DNA of 25,179 nucleotides from assembly GCA_036636255.1 (NCBI GenBank), contig JAVWOV010000003.1, forward strand, positions 1 to 25,179. The letters are read 5' to 3'. How positions within the stretch are numbered: position 1 is the first letter of the stretch; each line of letters begins with the position of its first letter. This stretch comes from CALVXC01 sp036636255. GTDB lineage: Bacteria; Bacillota_I; Bacilli_A; RF39; UBA660. The notes under the pieces were generated by a model. It saw only the letters and a program-made list of their open reading frames with translations, was not told the origin of the DNA and did no database searches. Below are positions 15,522 to 21,639 of the stretch, piece after piece. Position numbers and translations under genes: made by a program.

Positions 15522-15550
15522 ATCTTACTATTTAATAACCATTTTGTAAA
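15522..15550 (-). promoter_or_regulatory. SigA-type promoter of the mraZ cluster
   Basis: -35 TTTACA (15550-15545), 17-bp spacer, -10 TAAGAT (15527-15522), directly upstream of the MraZ boxes. Confidence 0.65.
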
Positions 15551-15631
15551 GTGTTTTAGCAAAATTTTTTATTTTTTTTAATAAAAAGCATTTAATAAAA
15601 ATATTAATATATAAAATAGTTAACAAAAAAT

Positions 15632-15660
15632 AAAAAGAGGCTATTTAGCCTTCTTTTATT
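15632..15660 (-). terminator. Intrinsic terminator after the small peptide genes
   Basis: Stem AAAAG(A)AGGCTA/TAGCCTCTTTT with a single bulged A, followed on the minus strand by TTATTTTTT. It lies 4 bases after the stop of the 41-residue peptide and insulates mraZ. The plus-strand reading also ends in T. Confidence 0.8.
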
Positions 15661-15663
15661 TTT

Positions 15664-15789
15664 TTAATATCTTATTACAGATCCAACAATAATTGCTAAT
15701 AAAATATATAAAACAATAATAGTTAAATAACTGCTATGATTATTACAAGGTCGTACATTTTCGGTCTCACAATGTTTTTCACAAGACAT
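15664..15789 (-). CDS. Small cysteine-containing tail-anchored peptide, likely spore-associated
   Basis: 41 residues. A hydrophilic head with three Cys (MSCEKHCETENVRPCNNH) is followed by a hydrophobic tail (YLTIIVLYILLAIIVGSVI) ending RY. A strong SD AGGAGGTG sits 5 bases before the ATG. It follows the 27-residue YjcZ-like peptide by 28 bases and shares its terminator, so they are one transcript. Short peptides with Cys head and hydrophobic tail are common among mother-cell spore proteins; the function here is inference. Confidence 0.72.
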   Translation of the reverse strand: MSCEKHCETENVRPCNNHSSYLTIIVLYILLAIIVGSVIRY

Positions 15790-15817
15790 TAAAGCACCTC
15801 CTATTCTTTAATGGGCT

Positions 15818-15901
15818 TTAAATATAAGCCCCAAGTATGATTATTAAAAGAATAAATAACACTAAAACGATTGCAGCTCCAGATACACCAGTATTACACA
15901 T
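15818..15901 (-). CDS. YjcZ-family-like short sporulation peptide
   Basis: 27 residues: short polar start (MCNTGVSG) and one hydrophobic segment (AAIVLVLFILLIIILGAYI). The pattern FxLIVVLFILLIIvGaxY is that of the YjcZ/SscA group of tiny spore coat-associated proteins. The SD AAGGAGGAATGATTTT before the ATG is one of the best in the window, which argues for a real gene despite its size. A sigma-K-like promoter lies 34 bp upstream of the start. Confidence 0.82.
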   Translation of the reverse strand: MCNTGVSGAAIVLVLFILLIIILGAYI

Positions 15902-15934
15902 AAAATCATTCCTCCTTTTTTTGTCTTTTCACAT

Positions 15935-15962
15935 TATTTTATGGGAAATTAAAATATATGTG
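15935..15962 (-). promoter_or_regulatory. Putative sigma-K promoter of the small peptide pair
   Basis: -10 CATAAAATA (15943-15935), the same nine bases as before gerE, with CAC (15962-15960) 16 bp upstream as the -35. The fit to mACm-16-CATANNNTA and the spore-type product make it credible. Confidence 0.6.
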
Positions 15963-15981
15963 AATACTTATACTAAAATTA

Positions 15982-16010
15982 TTGTTTTTTTTCATAATTT
16001 TTGATATGAT
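15982..16010 (+). promoter_or_regulatory. SigA-type promoter of prsA
   Basis: -35 TTGTTT (15982-15987), 17-bp spacer, -10 TATGAT (16005-16010), 27 bp before the ATG. Confidence 0.72.
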
Positions 16011-16037
16011 ATTACTTGATAATGAAAGGAGAAAAAA

Positions 16038-17039
16038 ATGAAAAGAAAAATATTATACACAATCTTATGTCTAGGAATTTTAACCACTGTTGGCTGTGGC
16101 AAAGCTCCAGCCCTTAAAAACGGTGAAGAAATAGCCGCATCAATCGACGAATTTAAAATAACCTCTAATGACTTATACGACGAATTAAAAGTAAAAGGAG
16201 GATCAAGCGTAATGGTTGACATGATCGATAGTTTTATCGCCAACAAAGAAATAAAAACAACCGACGACGTCACCAAAGCCGCCCAAGCACAATTAGAACA
16301 ACTAAAAGATCAATACAAGCAATATGGCTACGACTTTAACGAAGCCCTAACACAATCAGGCATGAAAAACGAAAAAGAATTACTAAACAGTTTAGTTCTC
16401 GATCAAAAGAAAAAAATGGTTTTAGAAAAATACTTAACCACCAAAATAACCGACGAAGAAATAAACAAATACTACAATGAAAACATAACCGGCGAAATAA
16501 CTGCCAAACATATTTTAATAAAACCAAAAACAACCGAAAAAATGACCGAAGAACAAACAAAAAAAGCCGAAGAAGAAGCCCTAACAAAAGCCCAAAATAT
16601 TATTAAAAAATTGCAAAACGGCGAAAAATTTGAAACTCTAGCTAAAAAATATTCTGCCGATGAAGCAACCGCAAACGAAGGAGGATTATTCTCCAATTTC
16701 ACCAAAAAAGATGTTGTTCCCGAATTTTGGAACGGTGCTGTTAATTTAAAAAATGGTGACTACACCACAACACCTGTTAAAAGCACCTACGGTTATCATA
16801 TAATTTTAAAAATAAAACAAAATGAATTACCAAAATTAGAAAAAGTTAAACAAGATATTATCAATGATTTAGTTACTGAAAAACTAACCAATGATAAAAC
16901 TATTCAAACAACAGCTTGGGCCGAAATAAGAAAAAATTATAATTTAAAAATAAATGATTCTTCTTTAAAAAAAGGATATAAACAAATAATAACTCCCGTT
17001 CCTCCTAAAGAAGAAGAACAAGCACCAGCTACTCAATAA
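16038..17039 (+). CDS. prsA: PrsA-like foldase lipoprotein (parvulin peptidyl-prolyl isomerase)
   Basis: 333 residues. Signal peptide MKRKILYTILCLGILTTVGC with the lipidated Cys at 20 (TVGC lipobox, slightly off consensus at -3). An N-terminal SurA-like helical part leads to a parvulin domain at about 153-260 (ITAKHILIKP ... FETLAKKYSADEATANEGGLFSNF ... VKSTYGYHIILK). The C-terminal arm ends PVPPKEEEQAPATQ. It acts outside the membrane to fold exported proteins, including PBPs in other Firmicutes. The linker at 163-185 is highly charged. SD AAAGGAG lies 6 bases before the ATG. Single gene, own promoter; the terminator is shared with recX. Confidence 0.94.
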   Translation: MKRKILYTILCLGILTTVGCGKAPALKNGEEIAASIDEFKITSNDLYDELKVKGGSSVMVDMIDSFIANKEIKTTDDVTKAAQAQLEQLKDQYKQYGYDFNEALTQSGMKNEKELLNSLVLDQKKKMVLEKYLTTKITDEEINKYYNENITGEITAKHILIKPKTTEKMTEEQTKKAEEEALTKAQNIIKKLQNGEKFETLAKKYSADEATANEGGLFSNFTKKDVVPEFWNGAVNLKNGDYTTTPVKSTYGYHIILKIKQNELPKLEKVKQDIINDLVTEKLTNDKTIQTTAWAEIRKNYNLKINDSSLKKGYKQIITPVPPKEEEQAPATQ

Positions 17040-17065
17040 AAAAAATGTTCAATGAACATTTTTTT
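17040..17065. terminator. Bidirectional terminator between prsA and recX
   Basis: 11-bp perfect stem AAAAAATGTTC/GAACATTTTTT with loop AAT and T runs on both strands. It abuts the prsA stop and straddles the recX stop, so the last recX codons are part of the hairpin. Confidence 0.88.
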
Positions 17066-17822
17066 CATATAACAAATCATTTATATCATTACTATTATAA
17101 CCTTTTTTAAATAACTCACTCTTAATTTTATAACTAAGTAATGACCCCGATAACTTTAAACAATATCGCGCATATAACTTTTCATAATCTTTGAATAATA
17201 ACCTAGTATCATCAACAACAACATTTAAAACAACATCTTTAATCATATCATTTAAAAAACCCAAACTAATTAAATAACTAATTAGTTTTTTCTTTAAAAT
17301 ATAATTAGAATACTTAACATTTTCTAAAACCTTCTTATCAACCAATTTAATTACTTTATTTAATAACTCTTCCTCACTAATAAATTTTAAACAATTATCA
17401 ACAATATCAGGAGCAATATCATGCTTTAGAAGCTTATATTTAATAACTAAAGGTCCCTCATTAGTTAAATTAAAATGATCCGCTACAAAACATTTAGCAA
17501 ATTTTTCATCATCAATAAGTCCCTTTAAAACAAAATCATTAACTAACTTATCCCGTAAACAATCATTTATTTTAAACTTTTCTAAATAACAAACAACCTC
17601 TTTTTTACTCCGTAATCGCCTAAAAATATAAGCAAGTACCTTATAATAAATATTATAATACTCATTTAAGGCAATTACATCATCTAAAATCCTAGAATCA
17701 CCTAAACCATTTAACAAATTATATTTAATAATAACCTCATCATAAGTAACAATTTCCTTATCATTATCTAAAACGATTTTATATTTATTGTTTTTTAACT
17801 TAACAATTTTTTTGATAATCAT
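17049..17822 (-). CDS. recX: RecX-family regulator of recombination
   Basis: 257 residues, all-helical with three-helix RecX repeats: RRLRSKKEVVCYLEKF (about 68-83), the hallmark LIDDEKFAKCFVADHF (about 102-117), PLVIKYKLLKHDI, then further repeats with KKKLISYLISLGF and KIKSELFKKGYNSNDI. RecX binds RecA filaments and limits or modulates their activity. The length matches the long RecX of Bacilli (about 260). SD AGGGTGATTTA before the ATG. Own promoter. Confidence 0.9.
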   Translation of the reverse strand: MIIKKIVKLKNNKYKIVLDNDKEIVTYDEVIIKYNLLNGLGDSRILDDVIALNEYYNIYYKVLAYIFRRLRSKKEVVCYLEKFKINDCLRDKLVNDFVLKGLIDDEKFAKCFVADHFNLTNEGPLVIKYKLLKHDIAPDIVDNCLKFISEEELLNKVIKLVDKKVLENVKYSNYILKKKLISYLISLGFLNDMIKDVVLNVVVDDTRLLFKDYEKLYARYCLKLSGSLLSYKIKSELFKKGYNSNDINDLLYEKNVH

Positions 17823-17838
17823 TAAATCACCCTAAAAT

Positions 17839-17867
17839 ATTGTAACAAACAAAAAAATATAATTCAA
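17839..17867 (-). promoter_or_regulatory. SigA-type promoter of recX
   Basis: -35 TTGAAT (17867-17862), 17-bp spacer, -10 TACAAT (17844-17839), 17 bp before the start codon. Confidence 0.75.
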
Positions 17868-17992
17868 CTTAAATATCTTTTTATAACAACTTTTTCATTA
17901 TCATTACAATAATAACTATTCACCTTTTGTAAAAAAAGCGAAACCAACGTATTCTTAATCACATTAATCTGATAAATATTATAATGTTTCAT
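17864..17992 (-). CDS. Possible 42-residue ORF, doubtful
   Basis: ATG to TGA with 42 codons (MKHYNIYQINVIKN ... VVIKRYLS). It has no Shine-Dalgarno and no recognisable family, and it ends inside the recX -35 box. It fills the otherwise empty 262-base gap between recX and the next gene. It could be a remnant or chance; I list it because nothing else explains the open stretch. Confidence 0.22.
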   Translation of the reverse strand: MKHYNIYQINVIKNTLVSLFLQKVNSYYCNDNEKVVIKRYLS

Positions 17993-18067
17993 AAACTTAT
18001 CGTATAATCAATCTTATAGAATATTAATCTATTTGATTATTCTTTTCTATATATTTTATGAAAATGC

Positions 18068-18098
18068 AAAAAAAAACACAAAAGTTATTTTACCTTTG
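18068..18098 (-). terminator. Intrinsic terminator straddling the stop of the 80-residue gene
   Basis: Stem CAAAGGT/ACTTTTG (7 bp, one G-U) with its 5' arm in the last codons, followed by TGTTTTTTTTT on the minus strand. Confidence 0.72.
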
Positions 18099-18327
18099 CA
18101 TTATTTTCTCTATCTATTACCGGAATATTTTCAATGTAACCATCAACATTTAAAACCTTTACCTCCATACTTGAAATTAAATCATTATGCTCCATACTAC
18201 TATACGGATTAACCATGTTAGCCTTAAAATCATCATTAAACTTACCAATTTCCTTAGCCATACCCGTAATCTTCATAACTATTTTATCAAACAAATTATT
18301 TCTTTCAACATTAAAAATCTCTTTCAT
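18085..18327 (-). CDS. Small protein of unknown function
   Basis: 80 residues, soluble, unrecognised. An amphipathic start (EIFNVERNNLFDKIVMKITGMAKEIGKF) is followed by a polar end with VKVLNVDGYIENIPVIDRENN. A very good SD (AGGAGGATTT) precedes the ATG, 8 bases after the 189-residue gene, so the two are one operon and probably work together. No membrane segment or metal motif. Confidence 0.75.
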   Translation of the reverse strand: MKEIFNVERNNLFDKIVMKITGMAKEIGKFNDDFKANMVNPYSSMEHNDLISSMEVKVLNVDGYIENIPVIDRENNAKVK

Positions 18328-18335
18328 AAATCCTC

Positions 18336-18905
18336 CTATTTCATCCTTGTATCATAATTTTCTTTAATAAGCTTAATTAAATTAATTGTTTCTTCCTCAC
18401 TACATCCCACTTTAATTAAAGAATCTATCAAATCATTAAGCATATTACCCATGAAAAATATATTAATCATTACATCATCACCAATTATTTTACTAAGTAA
18501 CCTGCAAATAACTTGCTCCTCTTCATATATAGCCAAACCATCAATTCCCATTAAACTAATAGCAAAAGACTCATTAAAACCTTTACTAATCGGTTCAGTT
18601 AACATACCAATATCACTATTTACTCTTAACATTTCAATAATTATCATCGTAAATGCTAAATTATGATCATAAAATTTAACTTGGCTAGGATCGATAATAA
18701 TTTTATTATTCAAATAAACAATTGCCTGATTATCTAAATCACCTTCAACCACACTCAATTTAGCAAGATGATTATTCAAATTTACCAAATTAATAGTATA
18801 ACCCTTATTAAGTATATTACTAATAATAGCAATAATAGCCTCCAAAGCCTTAGAATTTATTTGATTATTACATCTAATCGTTTCTATAATCGTTTCTATA
18901 TTCAC
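18336..18905 (-). CDS. Unknown protein; possible zincin-like pseudo-peptidase
   Basis: 189 residues. No family is certain. The segment FTMIIIEMLRVNSDI (about 86-99), then GFNESFAISLMGI (109-121), IYEEEQVICRLLSKIIGDDVMINIFFMGN, has the layout I associate with small gluzincin-like proteins of gut Firmicutes: an HExxH helix, a GxNE(G/S) helix, and a YExE..IxxLL..IIG helix. Here the HExxH position reads IEMLR (90-94), so both metal-binding His are missing and catalysis would be lost. This fold guess is inference. GTG start with AGGTG 6 bases upstream. Operon with the 80-residue gene; own promoter inside the end of clpC. Confidence 0.7.
   Translation of the reverse strand: MNIETIIETIRCNNQINSKALEAIIAIISNILNKGYTINLVNLNNHLAKLSVVEGDLDNQAIVYLNNKIIIDPSQVKFYDHNLAFTMIIIEMLRVNSDIGMLTEPISKGFNESFAISLMGIDGLAIYEEEQVICRLLSKIIGDDVMINIFFMGNMLNDLIDSLIKVGCSEEETINLIKLIKENYDTRMK
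18875..18898. repeat. Exact 12-bp tandem duplication in the start of the 189-residue gene
   Basis: TAATCGTTTCTA occurs twice in direct succession (18875-18886, 18887-18898). It encodes the repeated IETI at residues 3-10, so it is an in-frame four-codon duplication. Confidence 0.85.
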
Positions 18906-18922
18906 TCATATCACCTAATAAA

Positions 18923-18951
18923 AGTATAGCACATATTTTCAATTTAAACAA
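18923..18951 (-). promoter_or_regulatory. SigA-type promoter of the unknown two-gene operon
   Basis: -35 TTGTTT (18951-18946), 17-bp spacer, -10 TATACT (18928-18923). The -35 lies in the last codons of clpC; the start codon is 17 bp downstream of the -10. Confidence 0.72.
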
Positions 18952-21257
18952 TGACTAATATCATCAATCACAATATTTTTATTATCATTTATAACATTTT
19001 CAATCACAATATTTTCGATTTTATCCTTAATAATTTTATCAAGTTTCCTAGCACCAAACTCCCGATAATTAGATAACAACATAATTTCCTTAACCACATT
19101 ATGCTTAATCGTTAACATAATATTTTTCTTATCATAAGAATGTTTTAAAATTCTTATTTTACGCGTAATCAAAGTCTTAATTTCCTTATCTCCTAACCTA
19201 TTAAAAACAACCACATTATCAAGACGATTAATAAAAGGAATAGAAAAATTTTCTTTTAATCGCGTCATAATTTTATCCTTATTATCTAAATTAAAACCAA
19301 TCGAAACATCATTAAAACCAATATTAGAAGTCATAATAATCGTCACATTATCAAACCTAATCAAATTACCCTTAGCATCATGAATTTTACCATCATCCAA
19401 AATTTGTAAAAATAAATTAATAACTGCCGAAGAAGCCTTCTCTATTTCATCCAAAATCAAAACCGAATAAGGCTTATTTTTAATTTCTTCCAAAATATTT
19501 TTATTATCACTATAACCAGCATATCCTGGCGGAGCCCCAACCAATTTACTAACACTATGACTTTCTCCAAATTCACTCATATCAAGCTTAATAACATTTT
19601 CTTTACCAACTAAATTAGTCGCAAACAACTTTGCAAGCTTTGTCTTTCCAACCCCACTAGAACCACTAAACAATATACTATAACAATGATTATCATCTTT
19701 AAAACCAAGCTTAATTCGCTTAGCAATATTTATAACCTCTAACAAAGCCTCGTCTTGACCAACAATATTCTCCCGTAAATTTTTACTGATTTTATCAATC
19801 ACTTTATTATTTTCTTGAAGCAACTCATAAACTGGAATTTTCGTTTTAGCATGAATAACCGAAGCAATATCTTCTTTAGTAACCATCTTTTTATTATCCT
19901 TCTTATAAATTAAAAGTTCCATATTATTTATTTTATGCATTATATCATTTTCTTTAAACTTTTGCTCAGACGCTAAATCAAACTTGTTGCTAACAATAAA
20001 TGCATCCTTTTTTTTAATAATTTGTTGTAACTCTTTATTGAGTTGCTTATATTTTCTTAACTCCTTACTTTCTTTTAAACTAACTTTAGAACAAACCTCG
20101 TCCATAATATCAATCGTTTTATCCGGTTCCTTACGATCATAAACATATTTATCCGATAATTCTATAATCAAATTTAACATTTCATCACTTATCTTAACCA
20201 TATGATATTGTTCATAAATAGTCCGCATCTTTATCAAAATTTTCTTGATTGTTTCCTTACTAGGGACATCAACCATAATTTTTTGAAAACGGCGTTCTAA
20301 TGCCCCATCCGGAGCAATAAATTGCTTATACTCACTAGTAGTAGTTGCCCCAATACATCTTAATTTATTACGTGCTAAAGCCGGTTTAAAAATATTAGAA
20401 GCATCAATCGCTCCCTCAGCCCCACCAGCTCCAACTAACGTATGAATCTCATCAATAAACAAAATAATATCATCATTTTCCTCAATTTCCATTAAAATGC
20501 GATGCATTCGTTCCTCAAATTCACCACGATATTTCGTTCCTGCCACTGTTGTTGCCATATCTAAACTAATAATCCTTTTGTTTTTTAAAGAAAGCGGTAC
20601 ATCACCAACAGCAATCATACGTGCTAATTCCTCCACAATCGCCGTTTTCCCAACCCCTGGATCCCCTATCAACAAAGGATTATTTTTAGTACGTCTTGTT
20701 AAAATTTCTAAAACCCGTTTAATTTCCTGTTCTCGTCCAACAACCGGATCAACCCCGCAAGTAAGTGCTCTCTTCGTTAAATCAAGACCCATTTCTTCTA
20801 ACAATAACTTTTTGTTACCCTTACGACCAGACTTTAATATCGGATAAGTAAATTCGCTATACAAACTATCAATATCAATATTCATTGCCAACATTATCCT
20901 AATTGCTACCCCTTCACCCTCCTCAAGTAAAGACGCAAAAAGATGTGAAACGGTAACATTACCACTATTATTTTCCTTACTATCAATAATGGCATTTTCC
21001 AAAATTCTTTTTAAAAGAGGCGTATACAAAAACCAATCACTAGCCTTTTTACCAATTCCTACCAGCTTAATAATCTCCTGTTTAAATAAATCATAAGTAA
21101 AATCATATTCCTTTAATTTATTACTAATATTATTATCAACCTTTAAAATTGCCAAAAGTAAATGTTCACTGCCCACATATGGATGCTTTAAATCATGCAT
21201 TTCCTTTTTAGCACTAACAATTATCTTTCTAGTTTCCTCATTAAAATTATTAAACAT
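18939..21257 (-). CDS. clpC: ClpC-type AAA+ unfoldase
   Basis: 772 residues. An N-terminal Clp repeat domain (TRKIIVSAKKEM, HPYVGSEHLLLAIL) is followed by AAA-1 with Walker A GDPGVGKT (198-205) and Walker B ILFIDE (265-270). A middle coiled-coil (about 395-450) leads to AAA-2 with Walker A SGSSGVGKT (about 531-539) and Walker B VLILDE (599-604). An IGF tripeptide at 653-655 lies where ClpC has its ClpP-docking loop, so it should feed ClpP. The middle domain fits ClpC better than the longer ClpB type. The ATG at 21257 follows AAGGGTG; a GTG at 21263 overlaps that SD. It is not in a ctsR-mcsAB operon. The start region is bracketed by an 11-bp inverted repeat. Confidence 0.94.
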   Translation of the reverse strand: MFNNFNEETRKIIVSAKKEMHDLKHPYVGSEHLLLAILKVDNNISNKLKEYDFTYDLFKQEIIKLVGIGKKASDWFLYTPLLKRILENAIIDSKENNSGNVTVSHLFASLLEEGEGVAIRIMLAMNIDIDSLYSEFTYPILKSGRKGNKKLLLEEMGLDLTKRALTCGVDPVVGREQEIKRVLEILTRRTKNNPLLIGDPGVGKTAIVEELARMIAVGDVPLSLKNKRIISLDMATTVAGTKYRGEFEERMHRILMEIEENDDIILFIDEIHTLVGAGGAEGAIDASNIFKPALARNKLRCIGATTTSEYKQFIAPDGALERRFQKIMVDVPSKETIKKILIKMRTIYEQYHMVKISDEMLNLIIELSDKYVYDRKEPDKTIDIMDEVCSKVSLKESKELRKYKQLNKELQQIIKKKDAFIVSNKFDLASEQKFKENDIMHKINNMELLIYKKDNKKMVTKEDIASVIHAKTKIPVYELLQENNKVIDKISKNLRENIVGQDEALLEVINIAKRIKLGFKDDNHCYSILFSGSSGVGKTKLAKLFATNLVGKENVIKLDMSEFGESHSVSKLVGAPPGYAGYSDNKNILEEIKNKPYSVLILDEIEKASSAVINLFLQILDDGKIHDAKGNLIRFDNVTIIMTSNIGFNDVSIGFNLDNKDKIMTRLKENFSIPFINRLDNVVVFNRLGDKEIKTLITRKIRILKHSYDKKNIMLTIKHNVVKEIMLLSNYREFGARKLDKIIKDKIENIVIENVINDNKNIVIDDISHCLN

Positions 21258-21289
21258 AGACACACCCTTCCCTTATTAGTCTATGTTTA
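21251..21289 (-). promoter_or_regulatory. 11-bp inverted repeat bracketing the clpC ribosome binding site
   Basis: TAAACATAGAC (21289-21279 on the minus strand) and its exact complement GTCTATGTTTA (21261-21251) flank 17 bases that contain the SD AAGGGTG. The 3' arm includes the clpC ATG. It is not a CtsR or CIRCE site. As RNA it would hide the start codon in a stem with the SD in the loop; as DNA it could be an operator at the transcription start. Confidence 0.7.
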
Positions 21290-21319
21290 TTATGGATTAT
21301 CATTAATATTTTTAATCAA

Positions 21320-21351
21320 CAAAAAACATGATTAATTTTAAATCATGTTTT
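21320..21351 (-). terminator. Intrinsic terminator overlapping the rpoZ stop
   Basis: 11-bp perfect stem AAAACATGATT/AATCATGTTTT with a 7-base loop. It starts in the rpoZ TAA stop and is followed by two to three more T. It separates rpoZ from clpC. Confidence 0.82.
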
Positions 21352-21556
21352 AAATATCCGTTCTAATAGGAATAATCAAACCATTAGAAACTTCCTCCAA
21401 AGCTTTTCCAATACAACTTTTAGAAACATATTCACCCACAGGCATTTGTAAATGATGATTATCTTTCATTTCCTTAGATCGCTTAGCAATTACATTAACT
21501 AATAAATATTTAGAACCAACTTGATTTAATAACTTATCAATTGATGGGTAAATCAT
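21350..21556 (-). CDS. rpoZ: RNA polymerase omega subunit
   Basis: 68 residues: MIYPSIDKLLNQVGSKYLLVNVIAKRSKEM is the omega signature (PSIDxLL...SKYxLVxxxAKRARE). It is followed by SCIGKALEEVSNGLI, which fits the KPVxxALEEIxxGKI element. Omega wraps the beta-prime C-terminus and helps assembly. SD AGGAGTG lies before the ATG; own promoter and terminator. It is not next to gmk here, unlike in many Firmicutes. Confidence 0.93.
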   Translation of the reverse strand: MIYPSIDKLLNQVGSKYLLVNVIAKRSKEMKDNHHLQMPVGEYVSKSCIGKALEEVSNGLIIPIRTDI

Positions 21557-21576
21557 TTTTTCACACTCCTATAACA

Positions 21577-21605
21577 ATCATATACCAAAAAAGCAATTGT
21601 TACAA
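21577..21605 (-). promoter_or_regulatory. SigA-type promoter of rpoZ
   Basis: -35 TTGTAA (21605-21600), 17-bp spacer, -10 TATGAT (21582-21577), 20 bp before the start codon. Confidence 0.72.
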
Positions 21606-21639
21606 CACATAACACCTAATTTGACAATATTTGACGCAA

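Noticed and set aside
15992..16705. Minus-strand frames opposite prsA
   Set aside because: prsA has a signal peptide, lipobox and parvulin domain; the opposite frames arise from its lysine/glutamate-rich codons.
18052..18060. A third CATAAAATA, upstream of the doubtful 42-residue frame
   Set aside because: No AC at the -35 distance; such nine-mers are expected by chance in DNA this AT-rich.
20497..20847. Plus-strand frame of 116 codons opposite clpC
   Set aside because: It is antisense to the first AAA domain, whose motifs are intact; no SD or promoter.
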